A stretch of DNA of 64,000 bases from Streptomyces sp. (GTDB lineage Bacteria; Actinomycetota; Actinomycetes; Streptomycetales; Streptomycetaceae): positions 1 to 64,000 of the forward strand of contig NZ_JAPSKN010000007.1 in NCBI RefSeq assembly GCF_031181705.1, in the 5' to 3' direction. The notes below the pieces were generated by a model. The model made no database searches, was not told the DNA's origin, and saw only the letters and a list, made by a program, of their open reading frames with translations. Both the position numbers and the translations under genes were made by a program. This document shows positions 54,033-63,089 of the stretch, piece by piece. How positions within the stretch are numbered: position 1 is the first letter of the stretch; each line of letters opens with the position of its first letter.

Positions 54033-55538
54033 ATGGCGGACACCAAGCGTGAGATCGAGCGGAAGTACGAGGCCGAGGACGGCGGGCTGCCGGACCTGAC
54101 CGGCGTGGCCGGAGTCGCGAACGTGGTCGACAGGGGGGTGGCCCATCTCGACGCGACCTACTACGACACCGCCGACGAGCGGCTCGCCGCGACATCCGTC
54201 ACCCTGCGCCGCCGCACCGGCGGCTCGGACGCGGGCTGGCACCTGAAGTTCCCGGTCGGCCCGGACACCCGGGACGAGATCCATGCCCCGCTCTCCGACA
54301 CCCTCCCCGGCGAACTCGCCGGACTCGTCCGCTCCCGCGTCCGCGACGGCGAGCTGGTCCCCCTGGTCCGGCTGCGCTCCGAGCGCGACGTACGGCACCT
54401 CGTGGACGCCGGGGGACGACTGCTCGCCGAGGTCAGCGTGGACGCCGTGCACGCCGAGCGGCTCACGGCCGGCGGGGGCGAGGCGCAGTGGACCGAGTTG
54501 GAGGTCGAGCTCGCCGACGGGGGCGACCCGGCCTTCCTCGACCGGGTGGAGAAGCGGCTGCGCAAGGCGGGGGTGCGGCCCTCGAAGTCGCCGTCCAAGC
54601 TGGCACGGGCCCTGGCGGAGACCGCACCCGAGGAGCGGCGCCCGTCCGCGGACGCCGGGGACCCGGTGACCGCCGCGGACCACGTGCTCGCGTACGTACG
54701 CGAGCAGCGCGACGCGATCGTCGCGCTCGACCCGGCCGTCCGCCGCGACGCCGAGGACTCCGTGCACAGCATGCGCGTGGCCACCCGGCGGCTGCGCAGC
54801 ACCTTCAAGTCGTTCCGGGACATCCTCGACCGGGCCGTCACCGACCCGATCGCCGACGAACTGAAATGGCTGGCCGGGGAGCTGGGCCTGGACCGTGACC
54901 GCGAGGTGCTGGCCGCACGGCTGACGGCGGCCCTGGACGAGGTGCCCGACGGCCTGGTCCGCGGACCCGTGGCCGAGCGGCTGCGCGACTGGTCGAGCGC
55001 CGAGCACCACACGGCCCGCGGCCGGCTCCTCGGGATCCTGGACTCCCGCCGCCACCTCGCCCTGCTCGACACCCTGGACGCGCTGATCGCCGCACCGCCG
55101 CTGCTGAAGGCGGCCGGGAAGAAGCCCGGCAAGCCGCTCGCCGAGGCCGTGAAGAAGGACTTCCGCAAGGTGTCCCGGCTGGTCGAGCGGGCGCTGGAGC
55201 TGGAGCCCGGCACCGAGCGGGACGTCGCCGTGCACGAGGCCCGCAAGAAGGCCAAGCGCGCCCGCTACGCCGCGGAGGTGGCCGAGCCGGCCCTGGGCAA
55301 GCCCGCCAGGACCGTGCTCAAGTCCATGAAGTCGCTGCAGAAGCTGCTCGGCGAGCACCAGGACAGCGTGATGGCCCGGCAGACCCTGCGCGAGCTGTCG
55401 GCGGTCGCCCACGCGGCGGGCGAGAGCGCCTTCACCTACGGCCTGCTCCACGAGCGCGAGGAGCAGCGCGCCCTGCGCACGGAGGCCGAGCTGCCCGGGC
55501 TGTGGGAGGAGGTCAGGGGCGCGGCGGCGGGCCTGTGA
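54033..55538 (+). CDS. CYTH and CHAD domain protein
   Basis: 501 residues. The CYTH (triphosphate tunnel) domain at about 1-200 starts with the diagnostic ExExK: E7-I-E9-R-K11. The CHAD domain at about 210-495 has its conserved histidines in SVHSMRVATRRLRSTFKSF and AVHEARKKAKRARYAAE, which bind polyphosphate. CYTH enzymes hydrolyse triphosphates or make cyclic nucleotides; with CHAD the likely role is inorganic (poly)phosphate handling. Leaderless start inferred. No operon partners. Confidence 0.92.
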   Translation: MADTKREIERKYEAEDGGLPDLTGVAGVANVVDRGVAHLDATYYDTADERLAATSVTLRRRTGGSDAGWHLKFPVGPDTRDEIHAPLSDTLPGELAGLVRSRVRDGELVPLVRLRSERDVRHLVDAGGRLLAEVSVDAVHAERLTAGGGEAQWTELEVELADGGDPAFLDRVEKRLRKAGVRPSKSPSKLARALAETAPEERRPSADAGDPVTAADHVLAYVREQRDAIVALDPAVRRDAEDSVHSMRVATRRLRSTFKSFRDILDRAVTDPIADELKWLAGELGLDRDREVLAARLTAALDEVPDGLVRGPVAERLRDWSSAEHHTARGRLLGILDSRRHLALLDTLDALIAAPPLLKAAGKKPGKPLAEAVKKDFRKVSRLVERALELEPGTERDVAVHEARKKAKRARYAAEVAEPALGKPARTVLKSMKSLQKLLGEHQDSVMARQTLRELSAVAHAAGESAFTYGLLHEREEQRALRTEAELPGLWEEVRGAAAGL

Positions 55539-55626
55539 GCCTCGCGGCGTACGGAGGTGCTCCGTGGCCGCGTTAGGCTGGATGGTCACCCCTGTCAGTT
55601 AAGTCCAGCTCACGAAGGTGCGCGAC

Positions 55627-57591
<1,965 letters not shown>

Positions 57592-57602
57592 CGGGACAGA
57601 CC

Positions 57603-57635
57603 GGTGAGCCCCCTCCGAAGCGGAGGGGGCTCACC
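57603..57635 (+). terminator. Terminator after the radical SAM gene
   Basis: A 15-bp perfect stem (57603-57617 with 57621-57635), loop of three, 11 bases beyond the stop. It cuts this gene off from the usual downstream partner. Confidence 0.85.
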
Positions 57636-57744
57636 GCTGCCTCCGAACGAGTGGACTCCTCCCCGGCCCGGTCGGAAGGAGGCCGTCGGTGTGGGGCGGG
57701 CGGTGATGATCCTCGCGTCCGTCACCCTCCGGAAGAGGCGCCCC

Positions 57745-58926
57745 ATGCGACGTACTCCCTCCCGCCGTCTGTTCACCGCGGCGCTGGCCGCCCTGGCGGC
57801 GACGCCCGTCACCTCCGGCCACGCCGCGGCTCTCGCCCGGCACGACGCCGACGACTGCCCGCCGCGCGGTCTCGGGCGTGAGCTCACCGCCCGGCTGGAC
57901 GGGACCGTCGAGGACACCCGGCTGCAGGCGGGCATCCCCGGTGTTGTCGTCGGACTGTGGCTGCCGGGCCGGGGCAGCTACGTCCGTTCGTTCGGGGTGG
58001 CCGACACCAGGACGGGCGAGCCCATGGCGGTGGACTCGTACGTCCGGATCGGCAGCGAGACCAAGACCTTCACCGTCACCGCGCTGCTCCTCCTCGTGGA
58101 CGACGGCCGGATCGGGCTGGACGACCCGATCTCCCGGTACGTCAAGGGCGTGCCCAACGGGCACCGGATCACGCTGCGGCACCTCGCCGGGATGCGCAGC
58201 GGACTCTTCCCGTACACCGCCGACCCCGACTTCATCCACGAACTGCTCAGCCACCCGCAGCGCTCCTTCACCCCGCGTGAGGCGCTCGCCTACGGCTTCC
58301 GGCACCCGAACACCTTCGCGCCGGGGCAGGACTTCCAGTACTCCAACACCAATCTCGTGCTGCTCGGCCTGGTGATCGAGAAGGTCAGCGGACGGCGGCT
58401 CGCCGACTTCATCCACGAGCGCGTGCTCCGCCCCGCCGGACTGCACCACACCCTGTTCCCGAAGGGCGACGAGTTCCCCGAACCGCACCCGCGCGGCTAC
58501 ACGAACCAGACGCTGAGCGGGGAGGTGGAGGACGCCACCGACTGGAACCCCAGCTGGGCGTGGGCGGCCGGGGCGATGATCTCCAACCTGCACGACCTGC
58601 GCCGCTGGGCCCCGATCCTCGCCACGGGCCGGCTGCTCAGCCCCGAGACCCAGGCCCAGCGGCTCATGACGCAGCCGACCGGCTACCCCGGTACGACGTA
58701 CGGACTCGGCATCTTCGAGACCAACGGGTGGATCGGGCACAACGGCTCGATCCCGGGATACGAGACCGTGACGGTGTATCTGCCGCCGCGGCGCGCCACC
58801 CTGGTCATCATGATCAACACGGATGTCACGGTCGAGGGCCAGGAGCCGTCCACGACGCTCGCCCGGGCGGTCACGGCGGTCGCCACCCCGGACCACGTGT
58901 ACGACGGTTCGGTGATCGCCCGCTAG
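57745..58926 (+). CDS. Secreted serine hydrolase, class C beta-lactamase / D-Ala-D-Ala carboxypeptidase type
   Basis: 393 residues from the ATG at 57745 behind GGAAGAGG. A signal peptide (RRTPSRRLFTAALAALAATPVTSGHAAA) leads to export; the double Arg is Tat-like but not conserved enough to decide. Catalytic S-E-T-K in RIGSETKTFTV, Y-S-N at about 198 and HNGSIPG at about 331 fit the S12 family. Could trim wall peptides or act as an esterase. Related secreted copies are numerous in streptomycetes. Confidence 0.9.
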   Translation: MRRTPSRRLFTAALAALAATPVTSGHAAALARHDADDCPPRGLGRELTARLDGTVEDTRLQAGIPGVVVGLWLPGRGSYVRSFGVADTRTGEPMAVDSYVRIGSETKTFTVTALLLLVDDGRIGLDDPISRYVKGVPNGHRITLRHLAGMRSGLFPYTADPDFIHELLSHPQRSFTPREALAYGFRHPNTFAPGQDFQYSNTNLVLLGLVIEKVSGRRLADFIHERVLRPAGLHHTLFPKGDEFPEPHPRGYTNQTLSGEVEDATDWNPSWAWAAGAMISNLHDLRRWAPILATGRLLSPETQAQRLMTQPTGYPGTTYGLGIFETNGWIGHNGSIPGYETVTVYLPPRRATLVIMINTDVTVEGQEPSTTLARAVTAVATPDHVYDGSVIAR

Positions 58927-59029
58927 CGGCGCTTTTCCGCCGCGGAACGACGGGTGAGACACCGCGGTCCCGGGGGACCCGCTGAGGAGGCGGAGTCGGT
59001 GACGCTCCCCCGGGGGACCGGCCCCGTCA

Positions 59030-59064
59030 GGTTCCCCCAGTTCAGAACATGTGCTGGGGGAGCC
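59030..59064 (-). terminator. Terminator of the GAF-ANTAR gene
   Basis: GGTTCCCCCAG with CTGGGGGAGCC (59030-59040 with 59054-59064; one wobble pair), starting right after the stop codon on the - strand. Confidence 0.65.
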
Positions 59065-59065
59065 G

Positions 59066-59755
59066 TCAACTCAGCCCGCCGTGTTCGCACACCCGGCGGG
59101 CGACCTCCCGGAGCTTGATGTTGTGCTCCTGGGAGAAGCGGCGCAGGACGTCGAAGGCCTGCTCCTCGGTGAGGCGGTGGCTGCCCATGAGGATGCCCAT
59201 CGCCTCGCCGATGACGTGCCGCGTGGCGATGGCCTGCTCCAGCTGGGCGTGGTTGCGGGCGCTCGAGAAGGCGACGGCGGCGTGCGAGGCCAGCAGCCAG
59301 CCGGCGGTCTCACTGTCCTCGGAGAAGGACCCGGGGCGGTGGGAGTACAGGTTGAGCGCGCCGAGATCCTCGTCCTCGGTGTACAGCAGGAAGCCCATCA
59401 TGCTGCCGATGCCCAGGTCCTCGGCCCGGCTGGCGTAGGCCGGCCAGCGGGACCGCTCGGTGGTGAGGTCGCCGATGCGGTACACCCGCTCACCGGTGCT
59501 GGTGCGGGCCGCGTCGAAGCAGGGGCCCTCGCCGAGACGTTCCTGGAGCCGGTCGCTCTCCACCACCAGGTCGTGGGTCGGGGCGAGCGACTCCACGGTC
59601 TCGCCGCGCAGCAGCAGGACGCCGGCCGCGTCGCACCCGGAGACCAGCTCGACGGCCGCGCGGGTGATCTGGCCCAGCGTGGCCTCGACCGAGTCCTGGG
59701 CGAGCAGGTCCCGCGCCATGGAGGCCATCTCCCGTGCGAACACGCGCCAGTCCAC
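59066..59755 (-). CDS. GAF and ANTAR domain regulator
   Basis: 229 residues from a GTG at 59755 behind GAGGAGG; upstream-open sequence lacks signals. A GAF sensor at about 25-150 (FDAARTSTGERVYRIGDL, GIGSMMGFLLYTEDEDLGALNLYS) is followed by a C-terminal ANTAR RNA-binding domain at about 165-225 (AIATRHVIGEAMGILM, LTEEQAFDVLRRFSQ, IKLREVARRV). ANTAR proteins stabilise antiterminator hairpins in target mRNAs. No double-hairpin target was recognised nearby. Divergent from the DUF2975 gene. Confidence 0.9.
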   Translation of the reverse strand: MDWRVFAREMASMARDLLAQDSVEATLGQITRAAVELVSGCDAAGVLLLRGETVESLAPTHDLVVESDRLQERLGEGPCFDAARTSTGERVYRIGDLTTERSRWPAYASRAEDLGIGSMMGFLLYTEDEDLGALNLYSHRPGSFSEDSETAGWLLASHAAVAFSSARNHAQLEQAIATRHVIGEAMGILMGSHRLTEEQAFDVLRRFSQEHNIKLREVARRVCEHGGLS

Positions 59756-59844
59756 CGTCGTCCTCCTCAGTCCGGGTACCGGCCTTGATGCCTCTTGCCA
59801 CGGTGTCACGGGTCGTACGCCTCCGGGGAACAGCCACTTGCCGG

Positions 59845-59865
59845 ATCTATCGAATCTCGATAGAT
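59845..59865. promoter_or_regulatory. Operator-like palindrome over the DUF2975 promoter
   Basis: ATCTATCGA-ATC-TCGATAGAT, a perfect 9-bp inverted repeat, overlaps TAGATT (59861-59866), the -10 that lies six bases before the GTG at 59873; TTGCCG at 59838-59843 is a -35 at 17-base spacing. A repressor bound here would block the promoter. The XRE protein encoded by the second gene is the likely binder. Confidence 0.7.
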
Positions 59866-59872
59866 TTCCATC

Positions 59873-60400
59873 GTGGTTCGATTGGGAAGGCGGGGACTGG
59901 GGATGGGGAAGCTGGCCGTGACCGCGTTGCGCGCGGTGCTGGCGGTGCTGCTGGCCGGTTCGTTGTTCGTGCAGGGCGTGATGGTCCCGCTGCTGGCGAC
60001 CGACATGAACGGGCTCAGGCCCGAGTACGCCCATCTGCGCACGCCGGTCCTGGTGATCCTGGTGCTGGGTGTCGTGGCGGCCCAGGTCGTCCTCGTCTGC
60101 GTGTGGCGCCTGGTGACGATGGTGCGGCGCGGGACGGTGTTCTCCACGGGCGCCTTCCGGTACGTGCACCTCGTGATCGGCGCGTTCGTGGCGGCCGCCT
60201 GCCTGGTGTTCGCGCTCGGGGTCGTGCTCGCGCCGGGCGAGGCCGTCGCGCCCGGGGTGGTGCTGCTGCTGGGCGGGGCCGGCGTGGCCGTGCTGGGGGT
60301 CGCGCTGGTCGTGCTGGTGCTGCGGATGCTGCTGGCGCAGGCCGTCGCCCGGGACATCGAGGCGGCCCGGATGCGGGCCGAGCTGGAAGAGGTCATCTGA
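59873..60400 (+). CDS. DUF2975 membrane protein
   Basis: 175 residues with four membrane helices (AVLAVLLAGSLFVQGV; VLVILVLGVVAAQVVLVCVW; HLVIGAFVAAACLVFALGVVL; VVLLLGGAGVAVLGVALVVLVLRML). The GTG at 59873 is chosen because of the leaderless -10 spacing; the ATG at 59903 is an alternative. DUF2975 proteins are regularly paired with a small YozG-like XRE repressor, as here. Physiological role unknown; a membrane-stress or quorum-type input has been suggested for the family. Confidence 0.85.
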   Translation: MVRLGRRGLGMGKLAVTALRAVLAVLLAGSLFVQGVMVPLLATDMNGLRPEYAHLRTPVLVILVLGVVAAQVVLVCVWRLVTMVRRGTVFSTGAFRYVHLVIGAFVAAACLVFALGVVLAPGEAVAPGVVLLLGGAGVAVLGVALVVLVLRMLLAQAVARDIEAARMRAELEEVI

Positions 60401-60624
60401 TGCCGATCGCCGTCGACATCGACGTGATGCTGGCGAAGCGGAAGATGTCCGTGGGCGAACTCGCCGAACGCGTCGGCATCACCCCCGCCAACCTGGCCGT
60501 CCTCAAGAACGGCCGCGCCAAGGCGGTCCGCTTCTCCACCCTCGCCGCGCTCTGCGAGGTGCTGGAGTGCCAGCCGGGCGACCTGCTGCGCTTCGAGGCG
60601 GACGGGGACGCCTCCGGAGCCTGA
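60400..60624 (+). CDS. XRE-family helix-turn-helix regulator (YozG-like)
   Basis: 74 residues, all one Cro/C1-type HTH domain: MSVGELAERVGITPANLAVLKNGRAKAVRF at about 15-44 is the DNA-reading part (30 residues, cited by position), then LEVLECQPGDLLRF-like closing helix. Start overlaps the DUF2975 stop as TGATG, so the two are translationally coupled. Probably represses its own promoter through the palindrome at 59845-59865, released through the membrane partner. Confidence 0.9.
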   Translation: MPIAVDIDVMLAKRKMSVGELAERVGITPANLAVLKNGRAKAVRFSTLAALCEVLECQPGDLLRFEADGDASGA

Positions 60625-60826
60625 GCGCGGTCCCCCACCTCGCCGGCGGCCTGGCCCGGCCGGGCTCCCGTACACGGCGGATGTACCTCCCGCGGGCGCC
60701 TCACCGGGCCTCATGTCGCCGGGAACCGGGCGGTACGACCATGGGTCGGGCGGAGGATCTGCGGGGGAACGGAGCGGGATGGCGCGGTGCGGGATCCGGA
60801 CGGCGCGCTGAGGCGTCTTCGACGGT
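60625..60826. other. Short gene-free stretch
   Basis: About 200 bases between the HTH gene and the repetitive hydrophobic protein. No RNA, hairpin terminator or gene seen. Confidence 0.3.
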
Positions 60827-61999
60827 ATGGATCTGGAGAAACCGCCCCGTGAGGGTTCCGCACCGCGGGTCGGTCCGCGCGCGCGTCCGGCCGGGCCGCC
60901 CGTCCGGCGGCAGCCGCAGGCGCCCGAGGGGTGCCTCGCCGTCGCGATCCGGATCCCGGTGCGGATCGTCGTGCTCGTGCTGGTCGTCCCCGTGCGGATG
61001 GTCTGGGACGCGCTCGTCGTCACCGGCCGGTTCCTGAACGACACCCTGCTCCGGCCGCTCGGCCGGGCCCTGCTGTGGCTGGGCCGGGCGGTGTTCGTCT
61101 GGCCGTTCGTGGGGCTGTGGCGGTACCTCGTCGTGCCGCTGGGCAGAGCCCTCGCCTGGCTCGGCAACGTCCTCGTCGTGGTGCCGCTCGTCTGGCTGTA
61201 CCGGTACGTGCTGACCCCCCTGGGACACGCGCTCGCCCGCGCCGGGCGGGGCGTCGGCGCCGTGCTCGGCTGGGCGTACGCGCACCTGCTCACCCCCGTC
61301 GGGCACGCCGTGATGTGGGTGGTGAGGGGGATCGGGGCCGTGTTCGCCGCGCTCGGGCTCGGCGCCTGGACGGCCGTGGCGTGGCTCGTCCGGTACCTCG
61401 TGGTCGTACCGGCCGTCTGGCTGTACACCTGGGTGCTCGCGCCCGTCGGACGCGCCCTGCTGTGGTGCGGCAAGGGGCTGGTGCGGTTGGTGAGCACGGT
61501 CGTCACCGGCGTCGGAGCGGCCCTGTACTGGATCGCGCGGATCCTGTTCGTGCTGCCCGCGCTCGCCCTGTGGCGCTGGGTCCTCACGCCCGTGGGCCGT
61601 GTCCTCGCCGTCGTGGGACGGGAGGTGCGGGACGCCCTGGGCCACGCCTGGCGCGTCGCCGGCCACGTCTCGCTCGCCGTCGGGCGGTTCCTCGGCACGC
61701 TGTTGCGGTGGATCTTCGTGGAGCCGGTGCGGTGGGTGTACCGCAGTGTGCTCGCACCCGTCGGGCACGTCCTGCGCGACACCCTGCTGCGGCCCGCCGC
61801 CGAGGCCGCCCGCAGCGCCGGACGCGCCACCCGGCAGGCCCTGGCCGCCGCCCGCGCGACCGTCCGGCAGACCCGCGCCGACGTGCGCCGAATGCTCCTC
61901 GGGGAGCCGAGGCGGCCCGCGCCGGCCGCCCGGAGGGAACCATCCGGCCGCGAGGCACGTACTCTTGGTAGCAGTACGACCGCTCTCACGAAGGACTGA
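60827..61999 (+). CDS. Repetitive hydrophobic membrane-associated protein
   Basis: 390 residues, no recognised family. After a Pro/Arg-rich N-tail, residues 40-325 are hydrophobic with interspersed Arg and contain seven copies of a [L/T/V/A]P[LV]G[RH] turn followed by a hydrophobic segment, at about residues 77, 104, 131, 157, 205, 254 and 311. The first four are 26-27 residues apart and the later ones about 49-57, close to two units. Aromatic segments such as LWRYLVV, WLYRYVL and WLYTWVL recur between turns. The last 70 residues are Arg/Ala-rich and polar. It may form re-entrant or amphipathic membrane helices. Start ribosome site weak. Confidence 0.7.
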   Translation: MDLEKPPREGSAPRVGPRARPAGPPVRRQPQAPEGCLAVAIRIPVRIVVLVLVVPVRMVWDALVVTGRFLNDTLLRPLGRALLWLGRAVFVWPFVGLWRYLVVPLGRALAWLGNVLVVVPLVWLYRYVLTPLGHALARAGRGVGAVLGWAYAHLLTPVGHAVMWVVRGIGAVFAALGLGAWTAVAWLVRYLVVVPAVWLYTWVLAPVGRALLWCGKGLVRLVSTVVTGVGAALYWIARILFVLPALALWRWVLTPVGRVLAVVGREVRDALGHAWRVAGHVSLAVGRFLGTLLRWIFVEPVRWVYRSVLAPVGHVLRDTLLRPAAEAARSAGRATRQALAAARATVRQTRADVRRMLLGEPRRPAPAARREPSGREARTLGSSTTALTKD

Positions 62000-62047
62000 A
62001 CGACACTGGGCAAGCGACAGCCCGAAGGCCCGCCGCCCGCACCCGCG

Positions 62048-62830
62048 GTGCAGCGCATCCGACTGCGCTACACCAAGCGCGGCCGCCTCCGGTTCACCAG
62101 CCACCGTGACTTCCAGCGCGCCTTCGAGCGTGCGTTGCGCCGTGCCGAGGTGCCGATGGCCTACTCGGCCGGGTTCACGCCGCACCCGAAGGTGTCGTAC
62201 GCCAATGCCGCACCCACCGGCACGGGCAGTGAGGCGGAGTACCTGGAGATCGCGCTCACCGCGCGCCGCGACCCGGAGCAGCTCAGGGTCCTCCTCGACG
62301 AGTCGCTGCCCGCCGGGCTCGACATCGTCGAGGCGGTCGAGGCCCGCACCTCGGGCCTCGCCGACCGGCTGACGGCTTCCGTGTGGGAGCTGCGGCTGGA
62401 CGGCGTGTCGCCGCAGGAGGCTAGCCGGGCGGCGGACGCCTTCACCGCGGCCGAGACCGTCGAGGTCCAGCGTCTCGCCAAGAACGGCGTGCGCACCTTC
62501 GACGCCCGCTCCGCCGTCGTGAGCCTGGAGAGCCGCGACCTCGCGGAAACGCGGAGTTCGCAGGCTGATAGGCCGACCGACCAGCCCTGTGCGATACTGC
62601 GGCTGGTTGTTCGGCACGTGACGCCTGCCGTACGACCCGACGACGTCCTGTCCGGTCTCCGCGCCGTGGCCGACCTGGCGCCGCCGGTCCCCGCAGCGGT
62701 GACCAGGCTGGCGCAGGGGCTGTTCGATGAAGAGACCGGCACGGTGACCGACCCGCTCGCGCCCGACCGCGAGGCAGCGCAGGCCCACTCAACGGCCGAA
62801 CAGTCTGCCACCGCGACGGCGCCGGTGTAA
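62048..62830 (+). CDS. TIGR03936 / DUF2344 protein (radical SAM partner)
   Basis: 260 residues from the GTG at 62048. The family signature is at the N-terminus: RLRYTKRGRLRFTSHRDFQRAFERALRRAEVP-like region at about 3-34, then FTPHPKVSYANAAPTGTGSEAEYLEI. It is the usual companion of TIGR03960 radical SAM proteins. Homology appears to continue 14 codons upstream to a CTG at 62006 (GKRQPEGPPPAPA), which has AAGGA ten bases before it, so the true start may be that unusual codon. Precedes the RNase E/G gene. Reaction unknown. Confidence 0.88.
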   Translation: MQRIRLRYTKRGRLRFTSHRDFQRAFERALRRAEVPMAYSAGFTPHPKVSYANAAPTGTGSEAEYLEIALTARRDPEQLRVLLDESLPAGLDIVEAVEARTSGLADRLTASVWELRLDGVSPQEASRAADAFTAAETVEVQRLAKNGVRTFDARSAVVSLESRDLAETRSSQADRPTDQPCAILRLVVRHVTPAVRPDDVLSGLRAVADLAPPVPAAVTRLAQGLFDEETGTVTDPLAPDREAAQAHSTAEQSATATAPV

Positions 62831-63089
62831 GGAAGGTCCCGCGTAGGGACGGACGTCGTAGCGCCGCCCTCGGACTCGGGAGCCACCTGGGTCGGGCAGC
62901 GTACCGACCAGAAGACTTTCGCCAGGCCGTACGCATTCGGCGTACGGAACCGGCGAGACAGGACACGGAGAGCTCCCGTGCGGCGCCCGCGCCCCGGACG
63001 GCGGCGACGCGCACAGCGCGAGCCGCGGACGTCACCGGCATCGCCGGACCAGGCGCGGCGCCCGGGAGCCTGACGGGAGAAAAGCCCGC
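62831..63089 (+). other. Long leader of the RNase E/G gene
   Basis: 259 bases without a gene. Contains a stable hairpin CCGTACGC-ATTCG-GCGTACGG (62927-62947). RNase E genes are commonly autoregulated through structured leaders, so this may be a feedback element; that is inference. Confidence 0.4.
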
